Assembly (NCBI GenBank): GCA_022822185.1
Contig: JAJECE010000012.1
Span: forward strand, 1 to 45,775
Source of the DNA: Rhodothermales bacterium
Lineage (GTDB): Bacteria; Bacteroidota; Rhodothermia; Rhodothermales; Bin80
Length of the DNA: 45,775 nt
Direction of reading: 5' to 3'
Numbering within the stretch: position 1 is the first letter of the stretch; the number at the start of each line of letters is the position of its first letter. Below the pieces are notes generated by a model. It was not told the origin of the DNA, made no database searches, and saw only the letters and a list, made by a program, of their open reading frames with translations. Of this stretch, positions 16,581 to 25,899 are shown piece after piece. Made by a program: the position numbers and the translations under genes.

Positions 16581-18197
16581 TTAGGGTTGATACGTTGTTG
16601 GATCTGGTGATGATGGTGCAGATTGGGCGGCCCTTCGTTTCATTTCAAAGGTGCGCTGCAGACTCGGATCATCAATCTCTGCATAGGCGCGCTTCTCTTC
16701 AATGATTTCGATCAGCCGCGTTGCTGCCGGTTCACTCACCTTTAAGAAGGGCTGCGGCATGAGCCCCATCACAATCATGAGCAGTGCCATGGGAACAAGG
16801 ATCACCAGTTCCCGGCGATTCAGATCCGGCATATTTCGATTGGCTTCCACCGTTAAGGGACCAAAAAACATCCGGCTCAGCATCCAGAGTAAATACACGG
16901 CGGCGAGGATCACCCCTGTCGTGGCAATGATCGTCAGGGCGGGCATCCCCGGGGCCTCACTGCTAAATGCTCCAACCAGAATCAGAAACTCGCCAACAAA
17001 ACCATTCAGTCCGGGCAGTCCTGCACTCGCCAGTGCGGTGAGTACCATAAAGAACGTCAGGATCGGTACAGATCTGGCAATACCGCCATAATCCGACATC
17101 AGACGCGTGTGTCGCCGCTCGTACAACATCCCGACAATCAAAAATAATGCACCCGTGGAAATCCCGTGATTGATCATCTGAATCATGGCACCCTGAATGC
17201 TTTCAAGCGTCAGTGCAAAGATCCCCAATACTACAAAACCTAGATGACTCACACTTGAATAGGCCACCAGTTTCTTGGCATCCGTCTGTGCACGGGACAC
17301 CAGCGCACCGTACACAATTCCAATCACAGCAAGAATCCCAATCAAAAGCGTATGCGCCACCGAGGCACTCGGGAAGAACGGCAGGCAGAAACGAATCAGA
17401 CCATAGGTCCCCATCTTCAGCAGTACGCCGGCTAGAATCACCGATCCGCCGGTCGGTGCCTGCACATGTGCATCGGGCAGCCAGGTATGGAATGGGAACA
17501 CCGGCACCTTAATCGCAAACGCAAATGCAAACAAAACAAACAGCCATGTCTGCATCCCCAACGGAACATTAAAGGACAGCAGCTTGAAATAATTCGTCGT
17601 AAATACTCCATCGTTGACCGCATTCCCCGCCGCATACCCAAGGTATAGAATTGCAACCAGCATCAGAAGGGAACCGACCATCGTGTAGATCACGAACTTG
17701 ATGGCCGCGTAGATCCGGCGCTCTCCGCCCCAGATCCCAATGAGAAAATACATCGGAATCAGCGTGAGTTCAAAGAAAATATAGAAGAGAAGGACATCAA
17801 AGGCACAGAATACCCCCGTCATACCGGTCTGCAGAATCAGCAGCAGTACATAGTAGCCCTTCGTGCTCTCTTTAATGTAGGTCCACGAACACAGAACAAC
17901 AATTGGCCCCAGAAAAGTCGTCAGAAGCACAAGCAGCAGACTGAACCCGTCAATTCCGACGAGATAGCGTATATCCAGGCTCTCCGAGATGAGCGGGAAT
18001 TCCATCCCGAGAAACTGCAAGTTTGCTGCACTTGCCACATCAAACCCAAACCATAACGGGATCGAAAGCAGAAAGGTGCCCAGGGTTACCAAAAGCGCAA
18101 ACCATCGAACTGAGCGGTCACTCGGTGCCGCCAGCATCAGGATCGCTCCCACCAAGGGTAGAAAGATGACTGCGTTCAAGAGATTTCCAAGTTCCAT
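16581..18197 (-). CDS. nuoM: NADH-quinone oxidoreductase subunit M
   Basis: The 538-residue membrane protein has the antiporter-like subunit M signature PFHTWLPDAHVQAPTGGS and the following LLKMGTYGLIRF helix with its proton-path lysine. Some fourteen helices are visible. A polar C-terminal tail of about 45 residues, rich in charged residues, is longer than in many relatives. It forms the middle pump module of the membrane arm of complex I. It is six bases downstream of nuoL and fifteen upstream of nhaD. Confidence 0.95.
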   Translation of the reverse strand: MELGNLLNAVIFLPLVGAILMLAAPSDRSVRWFALLVTLGTFLLSIPLWFGFDVASAANLQFLGMEFPLISESLDIRYLVGIDGFSLLLVLLTTFLGPIVVLCSWTYIKESTKGYYVLLLILQTGMTGVFCAFDVLLFYIFFELTLIPMYFLIGIWGGERRIYAAIKFVIYTMVGSLLMLVAILYLGYAAGNAVNDGVFTTNYFKLLSFNVPLGMQTWLFVLFAFAFAIKVPVFPFHTWLPDAHVQAPTGGSVILAGVLLKMGTYGLIRFCLPFFPSASVAHTLLIGILAVIGIVYGALVSRAQTDAKKLVAYSSVSHLGFVVLGIFALTLESIQGAMIQMINHGISTGALFLIVGMLYERRHTRLMSDYGGIARSVPILTFFMVLTALASAGLPGLNGFVGEFLILVGAFSSEAPGMPALTIIATTGVILAAVYLLWMLSRMFFGPLTVEANRNMPDLNRRELVILVPMALLMIVMGLMPQPFLKVSEPAATRLIEIIEEKRAYAEIDDPSLQRTFEMKRRAAQSAPSSPDPTTYQP

Positions 18198-18203
18198 CGC
18201 CGC

Positions 18204-20198
18204 CTATATCAGAAAGAGTGCAATCATTAAAACAGATCCAAGCAGGATAGCCAATGCATAATTCTGTACGACTCCGGTCTGCAGGCGCCCGAACAGCCAG
18301 CTGAACGCCATGGATACCCGAGCCGCCGCATTGACCAGTCCATCGACTACATATTGATCAAACGGTGCAAATGCCTTCTGGGCACCACCGATTACCGGCC
18401 GCACAATGGTGCGATCATAAAATCTGTCCCAATAATAACTGGACTGCCACCACCGATATAAAGCGCCAAATCGATCCCGAATCAACTGATCCCCTCCCAG
18501 TTCATACCTCGCAAAGAATCTCCATGCCCACCAAACCCCTGCAACGGCAATGAATGCGCCCAGCAGGATAAGAACGATCTCAGCGGCAACACTTACATGA
18601 GCATGAACTTCCGGCTCGGCAACCGGGCCTGAATGATCCCCATGCCCGACAAGATAATCATGGATCCAGTTGGACAGGCCAATCTTTTCGGAAACTTTCG
18701 GGAAGCCGATGGCACCTCCGACCATCGACAGGCCCGCCAAAATGATGAGCGGAAGCGTCATGGACCGCGGGGACTCGTGAGGATGCACATCCTCCTTCAT
18801 GGGCCACCTTGGTGCCCCCTCAAATGTCAGCATGTAGGAACGTGTCATGTAGAATGCCGTCAAGAGCGCCGTGACAAGTCCGATCCCCCATACCAACCAT
18901 GCATACCCGTGCCCATCATATCCGTATTCAAATGCCTTGAACAGGATTTCGTCTTTTGAAAAGAATCCCGCCGTCAACGGGATTCCCGCAATTGCCAGCG
19001 TCGCCAGAAGATAGGTCCACCGGGTAACGGGCATATACTGTTTCAGTCCCCCCATGCAGTGCATATCCTGGGCATCAAAATCACCGTCGTATCCTTTGTG
19101 CCGAAGATCATGTTCAACGTGATGCATGCCATGAATCACGCTCCCAGACCCCAGAAAGAGGCATGCTTTGAAGAAAGCGTGGGTAATGACATGAAAAATG
19201 GCGACAAAGAATGCACCGACCCCCGCCGCCATGAACATGTACCCCAACTGGGATACCGTTGAATAGGCCAGAACACGTTTAATATCACGCTGCGTCAAGG
19301 CAATCGTTGCGGCCAAAATCGCCGTCAGTGCCCCCACCACTGCAATCACGGTCATCACCTCCGGGGTCATCAGTACCAGCGGAGACAGCCTTGCCAGCAG
19401 ATAGAGTCCGCTGGTGACCATCGTTGCGGCATGAATCAGCGCAGAGACCGGAGTCGGGCCTGCCATCGCATCAGGAAGCCAGACGAAGAGAGGAATTTGG
19501 GCACTCTTCCCCGTTGCTCCCAGGAACAGAAGGAAGACCACCATCGCAATGGTGCCTTCGGACATCAATTCCGCCCCCGATAATATACGGTCAAAATCCA
19601 GCCCCCCGATTTCCCGAACCAGAATAAACATGGCAATGAGGAAGCAAAAATCCCCTACCCTGTTTACAATAAATGCTTTACTTGCTGCCGCACTGTTCTT
19701 GCGCTCTTCATACCAGAATCCGATGAGGAGATAGGAACAGAGTCCTACGCCTTCCCAGCCCAGAAACATCAGCAGCAGGTTATCTGCCAGAACCAGATTG
19801 AGCATCATGAAGATGAACAGGTTCAGGTACGCAAAGAACTTCCAGAAGGAACGGTCCTCGGCCATGTAACCGGTTGCATAGACATGAATCAGTGCACCAA
19901 CCCCGGTAACCACCAGCGTCATGACCAGAGAGAGTTGATCAATCCGGTACGCAATATCAATAGAGAAATCCCCCACGCCCATCCAGATATAGACGGACGT
20001 AACCGGTGCCGTATCCACACCCTGAGCAAAAAGTGTTACCGCAAGCCCGAATGGAATGGCAACCATCAGGGTGCCGAACACCCCCAGCAGCCCCTTATAG
20101 GAACGTAATCCATGGGCAAATAAAGGAAGGATCCCCAATAATGCTGCCCCGATGAGCGGCAGCAGAATAATAAACTGAACCGTCAGATCAGTGGACAT
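18204..20198 (-). CDS. nuoL: NADH-quinone oxidoreductase subunit L
   Basis: The 664-residue protein is the distal pump subunit of complex I. It shows the signature PLFVWLPDAMAGPTPVSALI with the HAATMVTSG helix, and the long C-terminal part expected for the lateral amphipathic helix that spans the membrane arm. A loop near 520-550 is rich in histidine. It is nine bases from nuoK and in the same operon. The length is normal for subunit L. Confidence 0.96.
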   Translation of the reverse strand: MSTDLTVQFIILLPLIGAALLGILPLFAHGLRSYKGLLGVFGTLMVAIPFGLAVTLFAQGVDTAPVTSVYIWMGVGDFSIDIAYRIDQLSLVMTLVVTGVGALIHVYATGYMAEDRSFWKFFAYLNLFIFMMLNLVLADNLLLMFLGWEGVGLCSYLLIGFWYEERKNSAAASKAFIVNRVGDFCFLIAMFILVREIGGLDFDRILSGAELMSEGTIAMVVFLLFLGATGKSAQIPLFVWLPDAMAGPTPVSALIHAATMVTSGLYLLARLSPLVLMTPEVMTVIAVVGALTAILAATIALTQRDIKRVLAYSTVSQLGYMFMAAGVGAFFVAIFHVITHAFFKACLFLGSGSVIHGMHHVEHDLRHKGYDGDFDAQDMHCMGGLKQYMPVTRWTYLLATLAIAGIPLTAGFFSKDEILFKAFEYGYDGHGYAWLVWGIGLVTALLTAFYMTRSYMLTFEGAPRWPMKEDVHPHESPRSMTLPLIILAGLSMVGGAIGFPKVSEKIGLSNWIHDYLVGHGDHSGPVAEPEVHAHVSVAAEIVLILLGAFIAVAGVWWAWRFFARYELGGDQLIRDRFGALYRWWQSSYYWDRFYDRTIVRPVIGGAQKAFAPFDQYVVDGLVNAAARVSMAFSWLFGRLQTGVVQNYALAILLGSVLMIALFLI

Positions 20199-20206
20199 TG
20201 AAGAGC

Positions 20207-20515
20207 TCAGTGCCTAAACAATTTGATATCGTTAACATCAACTGTAAGCTTATTACGGAAGATTGCAATCACTATGGCGAGACCGATTGCCGCTTCGGCG
20301 GCGGCAACCGAAATTACGAAAAACACCAGAATCTGACCGGATATATCCCCCATAAACTGCGCAAATGCAACCAGAGTAAGGTTCACTGCATTCAGCATGA
20401 GTTCAATGGACATCAGGATTACGATCAGATTACTCCGATACAGGACCCCCATCACTCCGATGGAGAAGAGCACTGCGCTGAGCGTCAGATACCATGTAAG
20501 AGGGATTCCCATCAA
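20207..20515 (-). CDS. nuoK: NADH-quinone oxidoreductase subunit K
   Basis: This 102-residue, three-helix protein carries the conserved glutamate in [13 protein letters not shown] (helix 2) and a second one in the [10 protein letters not shown] helix, both part of the proton path at the base of the membrane arm of complex I. It starts three bases after nuoJ ends and ends eight before nuoL starts, typical of a translationally coupled nuoJ-K-L order. Confidence 0.96.
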   Translation of the reverse strand: MMGIPLTWYLTLSAVLFSIGVMGVLYRSNLIVILMSIELMLNAVNLTLVAFAQFMGDISGQILVFFVISVAAAEAAIGLAIVIAIFRNKLTVDVNDIKLFRH

Positions 20516-20518
20516 TAT

Positions 20519-21019
20519 CTATTCAAACGTACGTTTTGCAAGGATTACCGCACCCACTGTTGCGACCAGAAGGAGAATTCCGATGATTTCAAACGGGAGT
20601 ACATAACGGGTAAACAGTGCTTCTGCGATGTTTAATGCGGATCCACTTTCTGCACTTACGACTGCCGATGACAGGGATTCCGAGGTCGTTGCCGTAACAT
20701 AAACCAACTGGGCAAGGATCACCGTAAACAGAATAAATCCGGTCACTTTCTTGCCATCAATCCGGTCTATTTCAGGGACGGCACTCAAATTGAGCAGCAT
20801 AATAACAAACAGAAACAGCACCATGATTGCCCCCGCATAAACCAGAACCTGTACCACTGCAATGAACTCGGCATTTAAGGTTACATACAATCCTGCAACG
20901 CACAGCATCACAAGGATCAGCCATAATGCGCTCTGCACCGGACTGCGTGCAATCAGCATTGCCAGTGCCGAAAACACTGCAACGAGACTGGCCGCAATAA
21001 AAAATATTTCAGCAAACAT
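20519..21019 (-). CDS. nuoJ: NADH-quinone oxidoreductase subunit J
   Basis: The protein has five hydrophobic helices including the subunit J signature VVQVLVYAGAIMVLFLFVIM. I start it at the ATG at 21019 (166 residues), giving the usual short MFAEIFF N-terminus; a TTG at 21046 would add nine residues without support. It is the first complex I gene here: nuoA-I are absent, and the next gene upstream is a repair nuclease 88 bases away. The promoter is probably in that gap or further upstream. Subunits A-I must lie elsewhere in the genome. Confidence 0.94.
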   Translation of the reverse strand: MFAEIFFIAASLVAVFSALAMLIARSPVQSALWLILVMLCVAGLYVTLNAEFIAVVQVLVYAGAIMVLFLFVIMLLNLSAVPEIDRIDGKKVTGFILFTVILAQLVYVTATTSESLSSAVVSAESGSALNIAEALFTRYVLPFEIIGILLLVATVGAVILAKRTFE

Positions 21020-21107
21020 ACATGACCCGTGGACTCTGATCCCCAAATTTAGGCAAATTTTCGTAGCCGTTCACTATTCAGAGTCTGAAATTTTCGTGAT
21101 TTCTGTT

Positions 21108-22745
21108 TTACTGCTTTGTATGCATTTGATCCAGCACCGCTTCCAGAGCCGCATCAAACTCTGGAGGGGATCCTCCGGTTGCCAGCGGCAGCACTGTAAT
21201 GCCCGCCCGCTCCCGAAACATCCAGGCCCCTAACACACGAACGGCATCCATCTGCTGCTTGCTCAGCCGATCTGGTGCATCAAGCACCCGTTCATGGAAG
21301 GTGGCTTTCACTTGATTGAAGGCATTTTGATCACACGGCCACATCGAATGTGCAACCGGGAACCCGCAAGCCATGAGATGAATCTCAATTTTTCCCTTGA
21401 ACGTATAGATCGCCGCCCCGGTCCGTTCCAACAGGGGGATCCGTAAAAACTGTGGACGCGAATGGATCCGTTTCACTATTTCCAGCCAATCACGAAATTT
21501 TGCGGCAAGTTCATACTGCTTCGCTCTGGATGCTTCCTGCATTCTGGTTTCCAGTGCAGACAGCACCTGTGTGCTGTGCCCTTCCAGAATCTCCACCGCA
21601 CGTAAAAATCCATCCTCCGTCAGAGGACCGCCAATCCGGGCGGTTTCCATTCCGATCCCAAGTCGCTTGGGGGACCGGAATGATTCAGGAGATGCCCCGT
21701 AAAGAGAGACCAGCAGTTGTGCCAGATGGATGGCTTCGTCTCGATTTGCCATCGGACCATAGTGTTTGGCACCATCTGCGCGGACATGCTCAATAAGCGT
21801 CACCCAGTCTACATTGGAAATTTTGCCAAGCCGCAAAAAAGGCTGATTCCGGTATTCCTTTGCTGCTTTATTGTAGGGCGGAACATGTTCTTTGATCAGA
21901 CACGACTCCAGGAGCAGCGCTTCCAGTTCTGTCCCGGTCTCGGTCCACTTGATATCATGGATCTGCCGAATCATTGCACGGATGTGCTTGGGATGGCTCT
22001 CTGTACCTGCAAAATAACTGCGTACCCGCTCACTCAATAACCGGGCTTTCCCAATGTAGAGCAACTTCCCATCCTTCCTCCGCATCCGGTACACACCGGG
22101 TAAGTCCGGAAGTTTGCTTAAATAATTTTTGCGAATCTCTTCCAGACGCTCCTGACCGGCTGCACTTTTCTTGTACGGGGCATTTTGAAAGTGCAGTACC
22201 TCTTCCAAATCGGTGATCTCGTGCTGCCTTTCCAGCATGCGGAGCAGCCGGACCAGTACCCCCTGCGTGGCAAACGCGTCGCTGCGGGCACGGTGAAGCC
22301 TATCTGCAGGAAGCCCGAAATGCTTGATCAGACTCCCCAAACTCCTCGATGGCAACCCCCGAAGGAGCCGGCGTGCTAAGCGTACCGTGCAGAGAGTTCG
22401 GTTTTGGAGTGGAAGAAGTTCTGCACGGTGCAGTGCGGCCTGGATAAAGCCCCAGTCAAATTTTGCATAATGCGCCACAAAGACAGCATCCCCCAGAAAT
22501 TCAACAAAATCGGGTAACACATCTGACATCTTCGGTTGCCCCAATACATCGTTCGTCGTGATTCCGGTGATTTGTGTAATACGGCCTGGAACCATGCACC
22601 CAGGATCTACCAGATGCGCGAAGACATCGTTCGGTTCATGTCCTTTTACCCGGACTGCTCCAATCTCAATAATTCGATCATGATCTGCACGCAGTCCTGT
22701 CGTTTCCACATCGACAACTACAAATTCTGTGTCTTCAATTCGCAT
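21108..22745 (-). CDS. DnaQ-like exonuclease fused to a Cho/UvrC-type GIY-YIG nuclease
   Basis: The 545-residue protein starts with a DEDDh exonuclease domain (1-170): Asp12 and Glu14 in VDVETTGL, Asp97 in AKFDWGF, then His151 and Asp156 in HRARSD. A GIY-YIG endonuclease follows (about 212-295): GVYR at 217-220, YIGKA at 230-234, and the catalytic arginine and glutamate regions. A UVR motif (EASRAKQYELAAKFRDWLE, about 406-424) suggests interaction with UvrB. Such DnaQ-Cho fusions are known in several phyla, and the likely role is DNA incision and trimming in nucleotide excision repair. It lacks the UvrC RNase H-like and HhH regions, so it is not UvrC itself. It is divergent from mdh. Confidence 0.88.
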   Translation of the reverse strand: MRIEDTEFVVVDVETTGLRADHDRIIEIGAVRVKGHEPNDVFAHLVDPGCMVPGRITQITGITTNDVLGQPKMSDVLPDFVEFLGDAVFVAHYAKFDWGFIQAALHRAELLPLQNRTLCTVRLARRLLRGLPSRSLGSLIKHFGLPADRLHRARSDAFATQGVLVRLLRMLERQHEITDLEEVLHFQNAPYKKSAAGQERLEEIRKNYLSKLPDLPGVYRMRRKDGKLLYIGKARLLSERVRSYFAGTESHPKHIRAMIRQIHDIKWTETGTELEALLLESCLIKEHVPPYNKAAKEYRNQPFLRLGKISNVDWVTLIEHVRADGAKHYGPMANRDEAIHLAQLLVSLYGASPESFRSPKRLGIGMETARIGGPLTEDGFLRAVEILEGHSTQVLSALETRMQEASRAKQYELAAKFRDWLEIVKRIHSRPQFLRIPLLERTGAAIYTFKGKIEIHLMACGFPVAHSMWPCDQNAFNQVKATFHERVLDAPDRLSKQQMDAVRVLGAWMFRERAGITVLPLATGGSPPEFDAALEAVLDQMHTKQ

Positions 22746-22828
22746 GGGATTTCTGTTTTGTGAGCAAACTCATTGACTTGTGCGTACTAGTGGACTCCGA
22801 ATTCTTCACCATCTGATTAAAACAGTTC

Positions 22829-23776
22829 ATGAACAAACTCACCGTGATTGGAGCAGGCAATGTCGGAGCCACCGTGGCCGAATGCGTCGCCCGCAAAGAT
22901 ATGGTTAAAGAAGTAGTTTTGATTGATATCAAGGAGGGGCTGTCCGAAGGAAAAGCACTTGACATCGCCGAATCTGCACCCATTCATTTATTTGACACCC
23001 AAGTTAAGGGGGTAACGAACGACTATGATGCCACCGCAGATTCTGACATTTGCGTAATCACCAGCGGCGTACCCCGCAGACCGGGCATGAGCCGGGATGA
23101 CCTGCTGGGAATCAATGCCAATATTGTTCGAAGCGTGACGGAGTCTTTTATAGCGAAGAGTCCCAATGCAATCATTATCGTGATCTCCAACCCTCTTGAT
23201 GTGATGACCTATGTCGCCCATCAGTCCAGCGGGTTCCCGTCCAGCCGGGTCTTTGGAATGGCAGGCGTTCTGGATACTGCACGATATCGGGCTTTTCTGT
23301 CCATGGAACTTGGCGCATCGGTCAAGGATATTCAGGCACTCCTGATGGGGGGGCATGGTGATACGATGGTTCCCCTGCCCCGCTATACCAGTGTAGGCGG
23401 GATCCCGATCACCGAACTGCTCTCTGAAGATCGAATTGAATCCATTGTTGCGCGTACCAAGAGCGGGGGTGGCGAAATTGTACAGTTGATGGGGACTTCT
23501 GCCTGGTATGCACCCGGGGCCGCAGCCGCCGAAATGGCGGAAGCCATTGTGAAGGACTCCGGCAGAGTGCTCCCGTGCGCGGTATGCCCATCGGGGGAAT
23601 ACGGTCTCTCTGATTTATTTATCGGCCTGCCCGTCCGCCTCGGCCGTTCCGGAATTGAAGAGATTATTACCGTAGATCTGAATGAATCCGAACAGGCGCT
23701 GCTGGACATTTCGGCGGAGCACATCCGTAGCAATTTTGAAGCGCTCAGGCGCGTTTTGAGTCAAGCAGAGGCTTAA
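22829..23776 (+). CDS. mdh: Malate dehydrogenase, LDH-like type
   Basis: The 315-residue enzyme converts malate and NAD to oxaloacetate and NADH in the TCA cycle. The NAD fold has GAGNVG at 8-13 and Asp33, indicating NAD rather than NADP. Substrate residues are Arg83 and Arg89 (in PRRPGMSR, with arginine at the malate-specific position), Arg152 and catalytic His176 in GGHGDTMVP. It starts 83 bases from the divergent repair gene. Its 3' end overlaps the Smr gene tail-to-tail by 32 bases. Confidence 0.95.
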   Translation: MNKLTVIGAGNVGATVAECVARKDMVKEVVLIDIKEGLSEGKALDIAESAPIHLFDTQVKGVTNDYDATADSDICVITSGVPRRPGMSRDDLLGINANIVRSVTESFIAKSPNAIIIVISNPLDVMTYVAHQSSGFPSSRVFGMAGVLDTARYRAFLSMELGASVKDIQALLMGGHGDTMVPLPRYTSVGGIPITELLSEDRIESIVARTKSGGGEIVQLMGTSAWYAPGAAAAEMAEAIVKDSGRVLPCAVCPSGEYGLSDLFIGLPVRLGRSGIEEIITVDLNESEQALLDISAEHIRSNFEALRRVLSQAEA

Positions 23777-24035
23777 GGTCCACCAGGGTCGCTCCCCAGC
23801 TGCTTGCGTCTGTGGCAGTTTTCCAGTGCTCCACAAGCGGGAAATCTGCCAGAACTTTATGGACGGTGCGCCGCAGTACTCCTTTGCCCTTTCCGTGAAT
23901 CACACGTACACGGTAAATACCCTCACGGTGACAGGCACGGAGGTATTCCCGGGTCACATCTGCGGCATCCCGGGGATGAAATTCATGCAAGTCCAGAATC
24001 CCATTGACGGGATAAGGGTGAATCTTGTCCATCAT
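23745..24035 (-). CDS. Smr-domain protein (MutS2/Smr nuclease family)
   Basis: Starting at the ATG at 24035, this 96-residue protein is a stand-alone Smr domain: LDLHEF near 14-19, and the IHGKGKGVLRRTV motif near 45-57. Smr proteins cut branched or stalled nucleic acid or act on stalled ribosomes. The frame stays open upstream to 24221, but that part has no family likeness and I leave it out; a start at the upstream ATG of MEGIHC (about 24077, preceded by a purine-rich stretch) is the main alternative. It overlaps mdh at its 3' end. Confidence 0.82.
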   Translation of the reverse strand: MMDKIHPYPVNGILDLHEFHPRDAADVTREYLRACHREGIYRVRVIHGKGKGVLRRTVHKVLADFPLVEHWKTATDASSWGATLVDLKPLLDSKRA

Positions 24036-24375
24036 GTGCTTCTGTTCTGCTGTGTGCGTGCAATGTATCCCCTCCATCCCGCTTAACGCCAGCAACCCGT
24101 GAGCAAGATACGATTCCAGAATTAAACAAGGCAACTGCGTATCATGCAGTAACCAGTATTTATTTTCAACCCTGTCGGACTCGTTCAGGAGCGAAAGACA
24201 TCCTCTTGATGGATCCTGCAAATCGTCTGATCACAAAAACCGGAATGAAAACGCACAGACTGGATTTTTTCTGGTTTTATTCTGGACAAAAGAAAACCGG
24301 CGGTCTTCCCAACAGAGAAAATTTTTTCCACCGCTACGTATTTGTTGCTGCCCCAAATTGCGGTTAAGCAGTGAA

Positions 24376-24498
24376 TCAGCCCCCGCCTCCGAAGTTTTGA
24401 ATTCCCCGCTCAATAGCATGTTTCCCATCTGGTGCTATTCCTGCAAGAACAAGGGTGCGAGTGTGCACATCCATACCGATATAAATAATTTCGTGCAT
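24376..24498 (-). pseudogene. IS110-family transposase, 5' fragment
   Basis: A 40-codon frame begins MHEIIYIGMDVHTRTLVLAG and ends early at TGA (24376-24378). The pattern I(Y/F)(I/V)G(I/L/M)DVH.. is the start of the DEDD RuvC-like domain of IS110/IS1111 transposases, with the first catalytic aspartate present (Asp10). The rest of the RuvC and Tnp domains is missing, so it is a dead remnant. It lies in a gene-poor gap, consistent with an old insertion. Confidence 0.65.
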
Positions 24499-24571
24499 AC
24501 GGATTGAGATTTGGTGAACCGGATGGTCTGCGAGGGGATGCACCATTGTTAGTTGGAGTTTGGGAGTATAG

Positions 24572-24677
24572 CCCTATTCACGGACTGATCGATCATAGGG
24601 AATAATGGATTAACTCAACCGGTGAGACTCCTCCACTGCGAAGTCTTTTTGGCGGCATCAGACTGTCGTTAGACAGT
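24572..24677 (-). other. Hairpins upstream of the transposase remnant (possible relic of IS110 non-coding end)
   Basis: CCCTAT (24572-24577) and ATAGGG (24595-24600) enclose 17 bases, and ACTGTC-GTTA-GACAGT (24662-24677) is a tight hairpin. IS110-type elements encode a structured bridge RNA in their non-coding end upstream of the transposase, so structure in this place is suggestive. Boundaries and expression cannot be judged. Confidence 0.25.
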
Positions 24678-25185
24678 TCGGCTAGACGTTCCTAATGCAG
24701 GCATATCCTCTGCCGATGAATTTCCAGAATTGAGGATTGTCTAATGTCATAGACGAACTGCCTCGCACATGCGGTCCGACAAAAACAGAAGACAGATCAT
24801 CGCCTCGGCCAAAAACGGGGAGTTTCGCGTGTCTTTTTGTGTGTGCGAACCTACTCTGCAAAATCTGTCTGTGCTAGAAGTTGGTCACCGCGCTGTTTGC
24901 AGACGATGTCTCTGTTTTTAAGGCTGAACTTACCTCTGGTATAGGATTGCAGATTCCAACTACGAATACCCCTGCACAAGCCGTCCATCGGGAGATTCCC
25001 TGCTTCGTCGGCAACACACGACACTCGTTCAGTTCTAATTCGGTATCTTACACGAATACTGGACGAATTATTCAATAAGCCCTTCGATTCAGGTGCTTTT
25101 TTGCAGGATGGCACATCTTGTAACACGACTAAAGTCAGGTCTTGTGAGCAGGTGCGTCCTGCGTTCAAACTAAACAGCAGAAAAT

Positions 25186-25899
25186 TTGCCTAAGAAACCC
25201 CACATAGTACGCAGGAATCAACCCAGCCGCTCTGCGGCCATCAGCCGCTTTGACGCACTGGATACGATGACCGATGAGGATCTCATGGAGCTTTTTCAGG
25301 CAGGAACGGTGGAAGCCTACAATATCCTGGTGGATCGCTACAGTGATCGCCTTATGCACTATCTGTATGGATTTTTGCAGGACAGGAAACGCTGCGAGGA
25401 TCTCCTCCAGGAAACATTCCTGCGCGTTCACCGCAACCGCCATTCGTATCAGCGAATTGCAAAATTCTCTACCTGGCTCTATACCATTGCAGGGAATCTG
25501 GCCCGGAGTGAATACCGGAAACAGAAACGCCGGCATATGCAATCCATTCAGTCCGTGAGCCGGGACAATGAAGAGTACGAGATGCCGCTGCCGGATGAGA
25601 CCTTTCTGCCCGATAAACACACAGAAAGTGCACTTCAGGACGAGTATATCCAGGAAGCACTGGGAGCGATCTCATCCGATTTCAGAGAGGTTCTGATCCT
25701 TCGGGATATTCAGCAGCTGGCCTACAGTGAGATTGCACAAATTACCGGGCTCCCGATGGGAACCGTCAAAAGCCGTATTAACCGCGGACGCAGCAAACTG
25801 CAGAGTATGCTCGGAGGAATCTATCCCTTCGAGAAAAAAGATTCTCCCGACCCCGCTGATCTGTCTGACAATGCACCCCAACTGGAAACGGTCGAATGA
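25186..25899 (+). CDS. RNA polymerase sigma factor, ECF-like (copy 1)
   Basis: The protein has a sigma-2 region (about 36-112, with DLLQETFLRVHRN and KFSTWLYTIAGNLARSEYRK) and a sigma-4 helix-turn-helix region (154-208, with AYSEIAQITGLPMGTVKSRI). The 40-residue linker contains EMPLPDETF. No ATG lies before codon 28, and the N-terminal SRFDAL is conserved in the paralogue at 26561, so I use the TTG at 25186 (237 residues). No anti-sigma gene is adjacent. Its stop overlaps the DUF971 start in an ATGA junction. Targets unknown. Confidence 0.88.
   Translation: MPKKPHIVRRNQPSRSAAISRFDALDTMTDEDLMELFQAGTVEAYNILVDRYSDRLMHYLYGFLQDRKRCEDLLQETFLRVHRNRHSYQRIAKFSTWLYTIAGNLARSEYRKQKRRHMQSIQSVSRDNEEYEMPLPDETFLPDKHTESALQDEYIQEALGAISSDFREVLILRDIQQLAYSEIAQITGLPMGTVKSRINRGRSKLQSMLGGIYPFEKKDSPDPADLSDNAPQLETVE

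Larger units (their letters stand above)
24222..25185. other. Gene-poor stretch with IS110-type remnant
   Basis: About 960 bases hold no intact gene. The left part carries the truncated IS110-type transposase start (24376-24498). The part beyond its start (24499-24760) has hairpins at 24572-24600 and 24662-24677 and could be the element's non-coding end. The remaining part (24850-25168) has an open minus frame without recognisable features. The promoter for the first sigma factor should lie just before 25186. Confidence 0.5.

Noticed and set aside
24851-25168. 105-codon minus-strand frame before the first sigma gene
   Set aside because: No motif or hydrophobic pattern, basic composition typical of chance frames; not called.
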